A DNA stretch of 64,000 nt from Vibrio rhodolitus. Lineage in GTDB: Bacteria; Pseudomonadota; Gammaproteobacteria; Enterobacterales; Vibrionaceae. The DNA lies in the NCBI RefSeq assembly GCF_003350325.1, contig NZ_QLYZ01000012.1, positions 1 to 64,000 of the forward strand. Direction: 5' to 3'. Positions 1-9,443 of the stretch are shown piece by piece. Each line of letters starts with the position of its first letter. The stretch's first letter is position 1. The notes beneath the pieces were generated by a model. The model worked only from the letters and a program-made list of their open reading frames with translations, was not told the DNA's origin and ran no database searches. The position numbers and the translations under genes were made by a program.

Positions 1-254
1 TTCAATGACGGATTTCAATGACGGATGGGTATGACTGCTACCAGAATGCGTTGGCAGAGAGGGTGAACGGCATTTTGAAAATGGAATATCTCTTGCGAAA
101 GCCTAAAGATGTAGCTCAAGCAAGAAAAATGGTCGCTGAGTCAGTAGAAATCTATAATCAGATGAGGCCTCATACAGCGCTAAAATACAAAACGCCCGAT
201 GAAGTACACCGAGCGTTTTAACTAAAAAGTGTCAACCCATATCAGGACGGGTCA
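1..254 (+). mobile_element. Right end of an IS3-family insertion sequence (partial)
   Basis: The stretch holds the 3' end of an IS3-type transposase gene followed by a plausible terminal inverted repeat at about 230-254 (TGTCAACCCATATCAGGACG and following bases). Only the right end lies in the window. The element stops about 12 bases past the zipA stop codon, so it sits in the region downstream of zipA, where ligA usually follows in related genomes. The first 26 bases are a 13-bp unit (TTCAATGACGGAT) repeated in tandem, which may be a contig-edge artefact. The IR boundary is inferred from its position and its likeness to other IS3-type ends; the left IR needed to confirm it is not visible. 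Confidence 0.7.
18..221 (+). CDS. IS3-family transposase, C-terminal fragment (rve integrase core)
   Basis: This is the C-terminal end of an IS3 OrfB-type DDE transposase, which cuts and joins the ends of the element. The fragment contains the conserved region ALAERVNGILKMEYL, whose Glu is probably the last residue of the DDE triad, and the usual C-terminal MRPHTALKYKTPDEVH. Full OrfB proteins are about 270-300 residues, so most of the protein is missing. The ATG at position 18 is an internal Met, not a real start. The 13-bp tandem duplication at 1-26 shifts the upstream frame, so the copy is either cut by the contig edge or broken. It is unlikely to be functional on its own. Confidence 0.8.
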   Translation: MTDGYDCYQNALAERVNGILKMEYLLRKPKDVAQARKMVAESVEIYNQMRPHTALKYKTPDEVHRAF

Positions 255-265
255 CAATTTGAAGC

Positions 266-1180
266 TTAGCTAGCTTGGCGAGCCTTAAACTCCTTCACCT
301 GCGCTTTGTATTTATCCAGTCGGGTGGGTGTGAGTAGGTTGCGTGCATCATCTAAGACATGACCACCAAGATCGTCCGCAATTTGCTGCGCCGTTTTAAG
401 CATTAACTTGAAGTTCTGCTCTTCATCGCCATAGCAAGGTAGTGTCATAAAGAACGAAATACCTTTTGTACTAAACTCAGCAGGATCATCATGCTTGAGA
501 GTACCGGGTTGCATCATATTAGCGACACTGAACAACACTTTACCTGTACCGGACAAATCGGTATGACGATGGAAAATATCCATTTCACCATAAAGCAAAT
601 CATGCTGCTGCATGCTATCGAAGAGCTTAGTACCAACAAATGCCTCTTCACCTGCGCAATGCACATTCAGCACGATAACTTCCAACTCTGGCTCTGCAGG
701 TTCTTCGCTAGTCAACGGTGCTGCTTCTGGGGCGCTCTCAGGTTTGATATCTTGCTCTATTTCCGTGATTACCGGTGCAGGTTCAACTTCATCCACTACC
801 AAAGCAGACATAGGCGGCACATCTTCGACAATCTCTTTAATCTCAGGCGTTAGCTCACGATTTGACGCCGATTCAGGCAAATCGCCAGTTAACGGGTCCG
901 CCACTAGAGAATCGCTAATCAGTGGATCTGGAGCAAATGAGTCCGTTGCCAATTCAGGCTCTTTGCGCTCTTTACGGATAATCTCAAAATCATCTTCCGG
1001 AGCAAAGCCACGCTCTGAGCTGCGGTCAGAGATCTCGTCGGCTTCCGCATCAAGCTTCCCTAATGGCTTGTCTCCAAATTTTGACTTGCCTTCTTTTTTA
1101 CTCGTCCATAGACCGTGGAATAACAACGCGGCGATGGCTAACGCGCCAACCACGATAAGTACGAATCGCAATTCCTGCAT
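266..1180 (-). CDS. zipA: Cell division protein ZipA
   Basis: ZipA anchors the FtsZ ring to the inner membrane early in division. The 304-residue product has the expected layout: an N-terminal membrane segment (about residues 5-24, [20 protein letters not shown]), a charged stretch, a long Pro/Glu/Ala-rich linker (about 60-165), and a globular C-terminal FtsZ-binding domain (about 170-300). It is slightly shorter than the E. coli protein (328 residues); the linker is the variable part. It is divergent from cysZ across about 200 bases, the usual cysZ/zipA arrangement. An IS3-type element follows its stop codon by roughly a dozen bases. Confidence 0.95.
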   Translation of the reverse strand: MQELRFVLIVVGALAIAALLFHGLWTSKKEGKSKFGDKPLGKLDAEADEISDRSSERGFAPEDDFEIIRKERKEPELATDSFAPDPLISDSLVADPLTGDLPESASNRELTPEIKEIVEDVPPMSALVVDEVEPAPVITEIEQDIKPESAPEAAPLTSEEPAEPELEVIVLNVHCAGEEAFVGTKLFDSMQQHDLLYGEMDIFHRHTDLSGTGKVLFSVANMMQPGTLKHDDPAEFSTKGISFFMTLPCYGDEEQNFKLMLKTAQQIADDLGGHVLDDARNLLTPTRLDKYKAQVKEFKARQAS

Positions 1181-1383
1181 TTTTTGCTCTCATTTGCTTA
1201 GCGGCAAACACTCTGTGGGCTCACAGCCAAGTTGATTAAACCTGTTTGCTTATAACTTTACCAAAGTTATCCTAGGTTTTAGAACAAATTAATGTGAGAA
1301 GTTCCCACAATCTTGTGATTTTGGACACGCTTCTTTTCTTGTTAAGATAGAAAAAGGTCGTTTTCTACTCAAATAAAGCTCTT

Positions 1384-2121
1384 ATGACAAATTACACAAC
1401 ATCACGTTCTGGCTTCGGCTACTTCTTCCACGGTATCGAACTGGCATTAAGTCCAGGCATTCGACGCTTTGTTATTATGCCGCTAATGGCAAATATTATT
1501 TTGGTCGGTGGCGCACTGTTTTATCTGTTTTCTCACCTAGATAGTTGGATTACTCAGTGGGTGGGACAACTGCCTGAGTTTCTTTCTTGGCTCAGCTACC
1601 TCCTATGGCCACTACTCGTATTGACCATTTTAGCCACCTTTTCTTATTTCTTTAGCACGCTTGCCAACTTCATTGCAGCGCCTTTTAACGGTTTACTGGC
1701 TGAAAAAGTCGAAGAACACCTCACTGGACAAAAGGTAAATGAAGACGGAATTATGAGCGTGGTTAAAGACACACCGAGGATCTTAGCTCGTGAGTGGCGA
1801 AAACTGGTTTACGTTTTACCTAAAGCCATCGGTCTATTTCTACTATTACTTATTCCGGCATTAGGGCAAACATTGGGGCCGGTATTGTGGTTTATTTTTA
1901 CTGCCTGGATTCTTGCCATTCAGTACTGTGACTATCCATTTGATAACCATAAAGTCAGCTTTAATGATATGCGTTACAGTTTGAAACAAAAACAAGGTAA
2001 AGCGTACGGCTTTGGAGCTCTAGTCAGTCTATTTACTACTATCCCGATCCTCAATTTGATCGTCATGCCGGTAGCGGTCTGCGGGGCGACCTCTATGTGG
2101 GTCAACGAATTTAAGAAGTAG
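1384..2121 (+). CDS. cysZ: Sulfate transporter CysZ
   Basis: CysZ imports sulfate across the inner membrane for cysteine synthesis. The 245-residue product has hydrophobic segments near residues 29-50, 65-90, 145-175 and 205-230, and the family landmarks SGFGYFFHGIELALSPGIRRF at the N-terminus (about 8-28) and a CDYPFDNH-type motif near residue 183. Length matches the family. It lies upstream of cysK, which uses the reduced sulfide made from imported sulfate, with about 210 bases between them. I saw no clear CysB site by eye. Confidence 0.93.
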   Translation: MTNYTTSRSGFGYFFHGIELALSPGIRRFVIMPLMANIILVGGALFYLFSHLDSWITQWVGQLPEFLSWLSYLLWPLLVLTILATFSYFFSTLANFIAAPFNGLLAEKVEEHLTGQKVNEDGIMSVVKDTPRILAREWRKLVYVLPKAIGLFLLLLIPALGQTLGPVLWFIFTAWILAIQYCDYPFDNHKVSFNDMRYSLKQKQGKAYGFGALVSLFTTIPILNLIVMPVAVCGATSMWVNEFKK

Positions 2122-2335
2122 AACAACGAGAAGGGCTGCAAAGAGTAAAACTCGGCGCACCCTCTTTTCAAACCAAGCTTAGAGGCTTTCACTCGGCATT
2201 TTAAATAAGATATAACTTTTTAATCCTTCTCTCATTTTTCGAAAAGCCCTAATCTTAAACCCACTTACTTAATCAATGTTTGCGCGGTCAGAATCTGACA
2301 GACGAGCAAATAGCCATCTTATGAAGGACCAGACA

Positions 2336-3304
2336 ATGAGCAAAATCTACGAAGACAATTCACAAACTATCGGTAACACTCCCCTAGTTCGCTTAAATAA
2401 AGTGGCGAAAGGTAACGTACTCGCGAAAGTTGAAGCTCGTAACCCAAGCTTTAGTGTTAAATGTCGTATTGGCGCGAACATGATTTGGGATGCAGAAAAA
2501 CAAGGCAAACTTAAACCAGGCGTTGAACTGGTTGAGCCAACCAGTGGTAACACTGGTATTGCTCTAGCATTTGTTGCAGCAGCGCGCGGCTACAAGCTAA
2601 CGCTAACCATGCCTGAGTCAATGAGCCTTGAGCGACGTAAACTACTTAAAGCACTTGGTGCTAACCTAGAGCTCACTGAAGCGGCTAAAGGTATGAAAGG
2701 CGCGATTGCTAAAGCAGAAGAAATTGTCGCAAGCAACCCAGATAAGTACCTACTGCTTCAGCAGTTTGACAACCCAGCGAACCCTGAAATTCACGAAAAA
2801 ACCACAGGTCCAGAAATTTGGGAAGCAACAGATGGCGCAATCGATGTGTTAGTTGCTGGTGTGGGTACTGGTGGCACTATCACTGGGACAAGCCGTTACA
2901 TCAAAGGTGAAAAAGGTAAAGCAATCACTTCAGTTGCGGTTGAGCCAGCTGAGTCTCCTGTTATTGCCCAAGCACTGGCCGATGATGCAATTCAGCCTGC
3001 GCCGCACAAAATCCAAGGTATCGGTGCTGGATTTATCCCTGGCAACCTCGATCTAGAGCTACTAGACCGTGTTGAAGCGGTGACTTCCGACGAAGCGATT
3101 GCGATGGCTCAACGCCTAATGGAAGAAGAAGGTATCCTAGCCGGCATTTCTTCTGGCGCAGCTGTAGTGGCAGCCAATAGAATCGCAGAACTACCTGAAT
3201 TTACAGGAAAAACAATTGTAGTCGTTCTGCCAAGCTCTGGTGAGCGTTACCTAAGTACGGCGCTATTTGCAGGCATCTTTACTGAAAAAGAGAACCAACA
3301 GTAA
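2336..3304 (+). CDS. cysK: Cysteine synthase A (O-acetylserine sulfhydrylase)
   Basis: This PLP enzyme makes L-cysteine from O-acetylserine and sulfide. Using the ATG at 2336 gives 322 residues starting [20 protein letters not shown]. The PLP-binding Lys falls at residue 42 (SFSVKCRIG) and the substrate loop TSGNTG at 69-74, matching the E. coli numbering. The glycine loop GTGGTITG that binds PLP phosphate is present. An upstream in-frame ATG at 2276 would add 20 residues unlike the family, whereas AAGGAC precedes the chosen start, so the longer form was rejected. An intrinsic terminator follows at 3331-3358. Confidence 0.95.
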   Translation: MSKIYEDNSQTIGNTPLVRLNKVAKGNVLAKVEARNPSFSVKCRIGANMIWDAEKQGKLKPGVELVEPTSGNTGIALAFVAAARGYKLTLTMPESMSLERRKLLKALGANLELTEAAKGMKGAIAKAEEIVASNPDKYLLLQQFDNPANPEIHEKTTGPEIWEATDGAIDVLVAGVGTGGTITGTSRYIKGEKGKAITSVAVEPAESPVIAQALADDAIQPAPHKIQGIGAGFIPGNLDLELLDRVEAVTSDEAIAMAQRLMEEEGILAGISSGAAVVAANRIAELPEFTGKTIVVVLPSSGERYLSTALFAGIFTEKENQQ

Positions 3305-3330
3305 TACGTATCCAAATCAATTTTTCGTCT

Positions 3331-3358
3331 AAAAAAGCCCCATTCAGGGGCTTTTTTG
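3331..3358 (+). terminator. cysK intrinsic terminator
   Basis: AAAAAAGCCCC, a short loop and GGGGCTTTTTT form a strong GC stem with a T-run, beginning 27 bases after the cysK stop. It separates cysK from the ptsHI-crr operon. Confidence 0.9.
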
Positions 3359-3447
3359 TTGATCCTAAACACACCTTTGGTAATATCAGCAATGTTTTAT
3401 TTTTGGCTTCAAAATAATATTGCCAAAACAGTATCTAAGTGGTGGTG

Positions 3448-3467
3448 ATTGTGTTAAAAGTTACAAT
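3448..3467. promoter_or_regulatory. Candidate CRP site upstream of ptsH
   Basis: ATTGTGTTAAAAGTTACAAT is an imperfect palindrome resembling the CRP consensus TGTGA-N6-TCACA (TGTGT and TTACA half-sites, one mismatch each). It lies about 140 bases before ptsH. CRP control of ptsHI is known in enterics; its use here is inferred from the match alone. Confidence 0.4.
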
Positions 3468-3605
3468 CATTGCTACAGAAATTTGTAACCAAAGTCAGCT
3501 TTGATGAATTTCATTAGTCTGTTTAATGGAACACTCTAAGAGAAGTCGCTAAGCTAAGTTTGGTTAAAATACTATCTAAAATATAAATTAATTGGGGTAT
3601 ACAAA

Positions 3606-3863
3606 ATGTACGAGAAGCAAGTTGAAATCACTGCAGAAAACGGTCTTCACACTCGTCCTGCTGCGCAGTTCGTTAAAGAAGCTAAAGCTTTTGATGCTGA
3701 CATCACTGTGACTTCAAACGGCAAGAGCGCTAGCGCGAAAAGCCTTTTCAAACTACAAACTCTAGGTCTAGTTAAAGGCACAGTAGTTAAAATTTCTGCT
3801 GAAGGTCCACAAGCTCAACAAGCTGTTGACCACCTAGTTGCTCTAATGGATCAGCTACACTAA
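3606..3863 (+). CDS. ptsH: Phosphocarrier protein HPr
   Basis: HPr carries phosphate from enzyme I to the sugar-specific EIIA domains of the phosphotransferase system. The 85-residue product has the phospho-accepting His15 in GLHTRPA and the conserved Ser46 region ([10 protein letters not shown]), both at the standard positions. The length is exactly that of the family. It is the first gene of ptsH-ptsI-crr. The cytosolic HPr made here would also feed the trehalose EIIBC encoded at 31902-33326. Codon choice is strongly biased, as expected for a very abundant protein. Confidence 0.97.
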   Translation: MYEKQVEITAENGLHTRPAAQFVKEAKAFDADITVTSNGKSASAKSLFKLQTLGLVKGTVVKISAEGPQAQQAVDHLVALMDQLH

Positions 3864-3871
3864 TCCGGTAT

Positions 3872-3922
3872 CCTATTTTCAAAGCCATTTTGTGTAAACA
3901 GAATGGCTTTGTTGGAAATAGG
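3872..3922 (+). other. Long imperfect hairpin between ptsH and ptsI
   Basis: CCTATTT at 3872-3878 pairs with AAATAGG at 3916-3922, enclosing AAAGCCATT at 3881-3889 paired with AATGGCTTT at 3902-3910. It has no T-run, so it is not a classical terminator. It begins 9 bases after the ptsH stop and may stabilise the ptsH message or lower ptsI expression relative to ptsH (inference). Confidence 0.6.
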
Positions 3923-3999
3923 CCCTAACATAAGCTAAACATTAACGTTAGCACATCAAATTTTCTCCAGTTTAAAGTTGACCATTTTAAGGTAAGGCT

Positions 4000-5724
4000 A
4001 TGATTTCAGGCATCCTAGCATCTCCGGGTATTGCTATTGGTAAAGCACTACTACTTCAAGAAGATGAAATTGTCCTAAATACAAACACAATCTCAGACGA
4101 TCAAGTAGAAGCAGAAGTTCAGCGTTTCTTTGACGCTCGTAACAAGTCATCAGCTCAGCTTGAAACTATCAAGCAAAAAGCACTTGAAACCTTCGGTGAA
4201 GAAAAAGAAGCGATCTTTGAAGGTCACATCATGCTTCTTGAAGACGAAGAGCTAGAAGAAGAAATCCTAGCACTGATCAAGAACGACAAACTGTCTGCTG
4301 ATAACGCAATTCACACTGTGATCGAAGAGCAGGCATGTGCACTAGAATCTCTAGACGACGAATACCTAAAAGAACGCGCAACTGACATCCGCGATATCGG
4401 TTCTCGTTTCGTTAAAAATGCACTAGGCATCAATATTGTTTCTCTAAGCGATATCGACCAAGAAGTTATCCTAGTAGCTTACGACCTAACTCCATCTGAA
4501 ACTGCACAAATCAACCTAGACTACGTTCTAGGCTTCGCTTGTGACATCGGCGGTCGTACTTCTCACACTTCAATCATGGCTCGTTCTCTTGAACTACCAG
4601 CAATCGTTGGTACTAACGACATCACTAAACAAGTGAAGAACGGCGACATGCTAATTCTTGATGCGATGAACAACAAAATTGTTATCAATCCATCAGAAGA
4701 AGAGCTAGCAGAAGCAAAAGCGGTTAAAGCGGCATTCCTTGCTGAAAAAGAAGAGCTAGCTCAACTTAAAGACCTACACGCAGAAACTCTAGACGGTCAC
4801 CGTGTAGAAGTTTGCGGTAACATCGGTACAGTGAAAGACTGTGACGGTATCATCCGTAACGGCGGTGAAGGTGTTGGTCTGTACCGTACTGAATTCCTAT
4901 TTATGGACCGTACTGCACTTCCAACTGAAGAAGAGCAATACCAAGCTTACAAAGAAGTTGCTGAAGCAATGGAAGGTCAAGCGGTAATCATCCGTACTAT
5001 GGATATCGGCGGTGACAAAGATCTACCATACATGGATCTACCAAAAGAGATGAACCCGTTCCTAGGCTGGCGTGCAGTACGTATCAGCTTGGATCGTCGT
5101 GAAATCCTACGTGACCAACTACGTGGTATCCTACGTGCATCTGCACACGGCAAACTACGTATCATGTTCCCAATGATCATCTCTGTTGAAGAAATTCGTG
5201 AGCTTAAGAAAGCTATCGAAGAGTACAAAGCAGAGCTTCGCGCTGAAGGTCATGCTTTCGATGAAGAAATCGAAATCGGCGTAATGGTTGAGACTCCAGC
5301 AGCTGCTGCAATCGCACACCACCTTGCAAAAGAAGTGGCGTTCTTCTCAATCGGTACTAACGACCTAACTCAGTACACGCTAGCGGTAGACCGTGGTAAC
5401 GAGATGATTTCTCACCTATACAACCCACTATCACCAGCAGTACTAACTGTGATCAAACAAGTGATTGATGCTTCTCACGCTGAAGGTAAATGGACTGGTA
5501 TGTGTGGTGAGCTAGCAGGCGACGAGCGTGCTACATTGCTACTACTAGGTATGGGTCTAGATGAGTTCTCAATGAGCGGCATCTCAATTCCTAAGGTTAA
5601 GAAAGTAATCCGTAACTCTAACTTCGCTGAAGTTAAAGCAATGGCAGAAGAAGCACTTTCTCTACCAACAGCAGCAGAAATCGAAGCAGTTGTAGAAAAA
5701 TTCATTGCAGAAAAATCTAAATAA
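4000..5724 (+). CDS. ptsI: PTS enzyme I (phosphoenolpyruvate-protein phosphotransferase)
   Basis: Enzyme I takes phosphate from PEP and passes it to HPr, the first step of PTS sugar uptake. The 574-residue product has the N-terminal HPr-binding/phosphohistidine domain with the active His (about residue 189) in [18 protein letters not shown], and a C-terminal PEP-binding barrel with [36 protein letters not shown] and the active Cys in [11 protein letters not shown]. Length matches the E. coli protein (575). It is separated from ptsH by a structured 136-base gap, longer than the roughly 45 bases usual in enterics. Confidence 0.97.
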   Translation: MISGILASPGIAIGKALLLQEDEIVLNTNTISDDQVEAEVQRFFDARNKSSAQLETIKQKALETFGEEKEAIFEGHIMLLEDEELEEEILALIKNDKLSADNAIHTVIEEQACALESLDDEYLKERATDIRDIGSRFVKNALGINIVSLSDIDQEVILVAYDLTPSETAQINLDYVLGFACDIGGRTSHTSIMARSLELPAIVGTNDITKQVKNGDMLILDAMNNKIVINPSEEELAEAKAVKAAFLAEKEELAQLKDLHAETLDGHRVEVCGNIGTVKDCDGIIRNGGEGVGLYRTEFLFMDRTALPTEEEQYQAYKEVAEAMEGQAVIIRTMDIGGDKDLPYMDLPKEMNPFLGWRAVRISLDRREILRDQLRGILRASAHGKLRIMFPMIISVEEIRELKKAIEEYKAELRAEGHAFDEEIEIGVMVETPAAAAIAHHLAKEVAFFSIGTNDLTQYTLAVDRGNEMISHLYNPLSPAVLTVIKQVIDASHAEGKWTGMCGELAGDERATLLLLGMGLDEFSMSGISIPKVKKVIRNSNFAEVKAMAEEALSLPTAAEIEAVVEKFIAEKSK

Positions 5725-5781
5725 TCTGCATAGCTAATCTAGTTGAACGGTCGCTATAGATTGCGATAACGGAGAAACAGT

Positions 5782-5808
5782 AGGTTGAGAATGGTCTATT
5801 CTTAACCT
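5782..5808 (+). other. Hairpin between ptsI and crr
   Basis: AGGTTGAGAAT pairs with ATTCTTAACCT (11 pairs, one G-U) around a 5-base loop. It is followed by ATTCATC and not a T-run, so it is more likely a processing or stability element than a full terminator. It lies 57 bases after the ptsI stop. Confidence 0.5.
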
Positions 5809-5879
5809 ATTCATCACCAAGTCATCGCATATTTGTTGGCGTTTTGTGGCGCTAAAATCATTCGTCTATTCGACTAGAT

Positions 5880-5888
5880 TGGTATACT
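5880..5888 (+). promoter_or_regulatory. Candidate extended -10 promoter for crr
   Basis: TGGTATACT is a TGn extended -10 element about 43 bases upstream of the crr start, with no good -35 box. A separate crr promoter is known in E. coli, although there it lies inside ptsI. The assignment is by sequence match only. Confidence 0.4.
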
Positions 5889-5930
5889 ATATTGCGAAAG
5901 AATAAAACTAAACGTTAGGAGCATGACACA

Positions 5931-6440
5931 ATGGGTCTGTTTGACAAACTTAAGAAGCTAGTATCTGATGACAGCGCTGATGTTGGTGCAATCGAGATCA
6001 TCGCACCTCTATCTGGTGAAATCGTTAACATCGAAGATGTGCCAGATGTAGTTTTCGCTGAGAAAATCGTTGGTGACGGTATCGCTATCAAACCAGCAGG
6101 CGACAAGATGGTAGCTCCTGTAAACGGCACTATCGGTAAGATCTTCGAAACTAACCACGCGTTCTCTATCGAATCTGACGACGGCGTTGAGCTATTCGTT
6201 CACTTCGGTATCGACACTGTTGAACTAAAAGGCGAAGGCTTCAAGCGTATCGCTGAAGAAGGTCAAACAGTTAAAGCTGGTGACACTATCATTGAGTTCG
6301 ATCTAGCACTTCTAGAAGAGAAAGCTAAGTCTACTCTAACTCCTGTTGTTATCTCTAACATGGACGAAATCAAAGAGCTGAACAAGCTTTCTGGTGCAGT
6401 AACTGTTGGTGAAACTCCAGTTCTACGTGTAACTAAGTAA
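5931..6440 (+). CDS. crr: Glucose-specific PTS enzyme IIA component
   Basis: EIIA-Glc passes phosphate from HPr to EIIBC components and also controls carbon regulation (adenylate cyclase, inducer exclusion). The 169-residue product has His76 ([11 protein letters not shown]) and the phosphorylated His91 ([11 protein letters not shown]), as in the family, and the amphipathic N-terminus [14 protein letters not shown]. TreB in this window carries IIB and IIC domains but no IIA, so it probably uses this protein, as enteric trehalose systems do. Transcription ends at the hairpin at 6459-6487. Confidence 0.96.
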   Translation: MGLFDKLKKLVSDDSADVGAIEIIAPLSGEIVNIEDVPDVVFAEKIVGDGIAIKPAGDKMVAPVNGTIGKIFETNHAFSIESDDGVELFVHFGIDTVELKGEGFKRIAEEGQTVKAGDTIIEFDLALLEEKAKSTLTPVVISNMDEIKELNKLSGAVTVGETPVLRVTK

Positions 6441-6458
6441 TTATTACTTAGCTAAACG

Positions 6459-6487
6459 AAAAAACGCTGCCAATGGCAGCGTTTTTT
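6459..6487. terminator. Bidirectional terminator between crr and ubiF
   Basis: AAAAAACGCTGCC, loop AAT, GGCAGCGTTTTTT is a 13-pair stem with Ts on one side and As on the other. It can end crr (plus strand) and the convergent ubiF (minus strand, stop at 6508). Confidence 0.93.
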
Positions 6488-6507
6488 GTATCTAGAGCAA
6501 TCAAACC

Positions 6508-7656
6508 TTACAAGCCAAGCGCGTATTTCAGCACTTGCTGTTTTAACGGTCCTGTTTTATCGGCAAGTTTAAGTGCCGCGTTGCGCAGCAGTTTCAGTGG
6601 CGCGACATCATTGCTAAAGCCTTTATAGAACACATCCATTCCCGATTGCATCAAAAGGTTATCACCGCGGCGCTTACGTTCATAACCGGCTAACAACTCA
6701 GCGGTTAATGATTCACCTTGCGTAACTTTTAATAGCGCATCGACATCTTTAAAGCCTAGGTTCACACCTTGACCAGCAAGTGGGTTAATCGTATGGGCAG
6801 AATCCCCCACTAGAATGCAGCGATTTTTCACGTATTGCTGAGCATGACGACGAGTCAGTGGAAAGCTACCATGCTGAAGAACCGTAATATCTCCAAGCTC
6901 AGCAGGGAAATTAAGTAAGATTTCTTCGCGTATTTGCTCGTTCGACATCGCGCTTAGCTGCTTAATACGCTTTGGTGAGTCATACCACACCAATGAACCT
7001 TGCTGACCACACAGCGGTAAAAATGAACGCGGTCCAGTAGGGTTAAACTGCTGCCAAGTAATATCTTGCTGCTCAAGTTCAGTCGCCACATTGATCAACA
7101 TACAATGCTGACGATAATCCCACGCAGTAATTCCGATACCTGCTTGCTGACGCACTTGCGAATTAGCTCCATCCGCCCCAATCACCCACTCAGCAGAAAT
7201 TTTCGCCCCTGAAGACAATTCAATCTCAACGCTCTCAGCAAATTCAAGTGAAGCCAACGCATCAGGGCAAATCACGGTAAGATTCGGGTATTGTTCAAAC
7301 TGTGCCCATAAACCAAGTTGAATTAATCGGTTCTCGATAATGTAACCCAGTTGTTCAAGACCCAACTCATCAGAATGAAAGCGAGTACGGCACTCAGGGT
7401 GCTCCCAAGTTTCCAGACGACGATACGGGCACACACGAGTGGCTTGAATCGCTTGCCATGCGCCAAGCTCTTCGAGAATTTGTACCGAGTGATGTGAGAT
7501 TGCCGAAACACGAATATCCATTGGTTGTTCCGCCGAGTAAGCCTTTGGTGCCTGCCCCTCAATCATTACAACCTGTCTGCCTTGCTTAGCAAAACCCAGT
7601 GCAACAGCAGCACCGACCATGCCACCACCGATCACAGCAATATCGAATTTGTTCAT
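6508..7656 (-). CDS. ubiF: Ubiquinone biosynthesis FAD-dependent hydroxylase UbiF
   Basis: UbiF-type flavoprotein monooxygenases hydroxylate the C6 ring position in aerobic ubiquinone synthesis. The 382-residue product starts with a Rossmann FAD motif (IAVIGGGMVGAA, glycines 10-12 and 15). It has the second FAD signature GDSAHTINPLAGQGVN in the C-terminal half (about 285-300). Its paralogues UbiH, UbiI and VisC share these motifs; the divergent position next to miaB is the enteric ubiF context and favours UbiF. The start has a well-placed Rossmann strand directly after it (MNKFDIAVIGGG). Confidence 0.88.
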   Translation of the reverse strand: MNKFDIAVIGGGMVGAAVALGFAKQGRQVVMIEGQAPKAYSAEQPMDIRVSAISHHSVQILEELGAWQAIQATRVCPYRRLETWEHPECRTRFHSDELGLEQLGYIIENRLIQLGLWAQFEQYPNLTVICPDALASLEFAESVEIELSSGAKISAEWVIGADGANSQVRQQAGIGITAWDYRQHCMLINVATELEQQDITWQQFNPTGPRSFLPLCGQQGSLVWYDSPKRIKQLSAMSNEQIREEILLNFPAELGDITVLQHGSFPLTRRHAQQYVKNRCILVGDSAHTINPLAGQGVNLGFKDVDALLKVTQGESLTAELLAGYERKRRGDNLLMQSGMDVFYKGFSNDVAPLKLLRNAALKLADKTGPLKQQVLKYALGL

Positions 7657-7948
7657 TTTTTACACGTCATCATCTTGATTTGTGGGTGAATTTTCATTGT
7701 ACGTATTGATTACGAAAATGTAACTAAAAACCTTATCCACATAAGGGGCAAAGCCCTTATATATTCGGGCTTTGACTGATTTTACCACAACACTAGTCAG
7801 GTGCTTTTTAAAGCAGTACAATACGCCGCTTACCGCCGAGAAGGCGGCACGCTCAAGTGCTAAATTATGGTTACTTGGGTATATAATTTGAACTATAGCG
7901 ATAAAAGTAGTTCAGCCAATTTTAAGATTTAACACGAGCGAAAGTGAG

Positions 7949-9373
7949 ATGAGTAAGAAACTGCTAATTAAAACTTGGGGCTGCCAGATGAACGAATACG
8001 ATTCATCGAAAATGGCCGACCTGCTTAATGCTGCAAATGGCTATGAGCTAACAGAAGACCCTGATGAAGCAGATGTACTTCTACTTAATACCTGTTCGAT
8101 CCGTGAAAAAGCACAGGAAAAAGTGTTCCACCAACTTGGCCGTTGGAAAACACTTAAAGATAAAAAAGCCGGTGTGGTAATCGGCGTGGGTGGCTGTGTA
8201 GCGACTCAAGAAGGTGATCACATCCGTGAACGCGCCCCATTTGTTGACGTTATCTTCGGTCCACAAACGCTACACCGTCTTCCAGAGATGATTAAACAGT
8301 CGCAAACCAATGAAGCGCCTGTTATGGATATCTCATTCCCTGAAATTGAAAAGTTTGACCGCCTACCAGAGCCGCGCGCTGAAGGTGCAACAGCATTCGT
8401 TTCAATCATGGAGGGCTGTTCTAAATACTGTACTTACTGCGTAGTACCATACACTCGTGGTGAAGAAGTTAGCCGCCCAATGGATGACGTACTTTACGAG
8501 ATCGCGCAACTTGCAGAGCAAGGCGTACGTGAAGTAAACCTACTGGGTCAAAACGTAAACGCATACCGTGGTCCAACACACGAAGGCGATATTTGTTCAT
8601 TCGCTGAACTGCTGCGCCTTGTGGCATCTATCGATGGTATCGACCGTATTCGCTTTACCACTAGCCACCCACTTGAGTTCACTGACGACATCATCGCTGT
8701 GTACGAAGACACACCAGAGCTTGTGAGCTTCCTACACCTGCCAGTACAAAGTGGTAGTGACCGCGTACTAACCATGATGAAGCGTCCTCACACGGCAATC
8801 GAGTACAAATCTATCATCCGTAAACTGCGTAAAGCACGCCCTGATATCCAAATCAGTTCAGACTTTATCGTTGGTTTCCCAGGTGAAACAGATAAAGATT
8901 TCCAAGACACAATGAAGCTTATCAAAGACGTTGATTTTGATATGAGCTTCAGCTTTATCTTCTCGCCTCGTCCAGGTACACCTGCGGCTGATTACCCATG
9001 TGATCTAGCTGAAGATGTGAAGAAAGAGCGTCTATACGAACTGCAACAAACCATCAACGCACAAGCAATGCGCTACTCTCGCCTAATGCTAGGCACAGAG
9101 CAACGCGTACTGGTTGAAGGTCCATCGAAGAAAAACCTAATGGAGCTTCGTGCACGTACTGAAAATAACCGTGTGGTTAACTTTGAAGGCAGTGCAGACC
9201 TAATTGGTCAGTTCGTTGATGTTAAGATTGTTGACGTATTTGCTAACTCACTCCGTGGTGAGCTAGTGCGCACAGAAAAAGATATGGATCTTCGTAGCGT
9301 AATTTCACCAACGCAAATGATGGCGAAAACGCGTCGCGAAGACGAGCTAGGTGTTGCAACCTTTACGCCATAA
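7949..9373 (+). CDS. miaB: tRNA-2-methylthio-N6-isopentenyladenosine methylthiotransferase MiaB
   Basis: MiaB adds the 2-methylthio group to i6A37 in tRNAs reading U-starting codons. This radical-SAM protein (474 residues) has an N-terminal MTTase domain with Cys12 ([11 protein letters not shown]) and two further Cys for the auxiliary cluster ([11 protein letters not shown] and [11 protein letters not shown]). The radical-SAM motif is CSKYCTYC (about residues 157-164), and a C-terminal TRAM domain follows (about 380-445). It opens the plus-strand run miaB-ybeZ-ybeY-corC-lnt. A TATAAT box at 7882-7887 is a possible promoter element. Confidence 0.96.
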   Translation: MSKKLLIKTWGCQMNEYDSSKMADLLNAANGYELTEDPDEADVLLLNTCSIREKAQEKVFHQLGRWKTLKDKKAGVVIGVGGCVATQEGDHIRERAPFVDVIFGPQTLHRLPEMIKQSQTNEAPVMDISFPEIEKFDRLPEPRAEGATAFVSIMEGCSKYCTYCVVPYTRGEEVSRPMDDVLYEIAQLAEQGVREVNLLGQNVNAYRGPTHEGDICSFAELLRLVASIDGIDRIRFTTSHPLEFTDDIIAVYEDTPELVSFLHLPVQSGSDRVLTMMKRPHTAIEYKSIIRKLRKARPDIQISSDFIVGFPGETDKDFQDTMKLIKDVDFDMSFSFIFSPRPGTPAADYPCDLAEDVKKERLYELQQTINAQAMRYSRLMLGTEQRVLVEGPSKKNLMELRARTENNRVVNFEGSADLIGQFVDVKIVDVFANSLRGELVRTEKDMDLRSVISPTQMMAKTRREDELGVATFTP

Positions 9374-9390
9374 GCTCGTATAAAGCCATC

Positions 9391-9416
9391 GGAGAGCTGG
9401 TCGTTATCAGCTCTCC
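9391..9416 (+). other. Intercistronic hairpin between miaB and ybeZ
   Basis: GGAGAGCTG and CAGCTCTCC form a 9-pair stem with an 8-base loop, 18 bases after the miaB stop. ATTGT follows instead of a T-run, so this is probably a processing or stability element and not a strong terminator. Confidence 0.5.
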
Positions 9417-9443
9417 ATTGTATGGCAACAATGAGAGGTAACT

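Noticed and set aside
612..1235. A 207-codon open frame opposite zipA, rich in Ser, Gly and Ile.
   Set aside because: It mirrors the low-complexity Glu/Pro/Asp-rich linker of zipA on the other strand, has no family likeness, and zipA is certain.
2276..2335. A 20-residue N-terminal extension of CysK from an upstream ATG.
   Set aside because: The residues are unlike CysK, and the ATG at 2336 has a ribosome site and places the PLP Lys at 42 as in the family.
7749..7773. AAAGCCC/GGGCTTT hairpin in the ubiF-miaB gap, considered as a terminator.
   Set aside because: No gene ends there: both neighbours start from this gap. The T-run is also poor. Apart from a TATAAT at 7882-7887, I see nothing firm in this 292-base gap.
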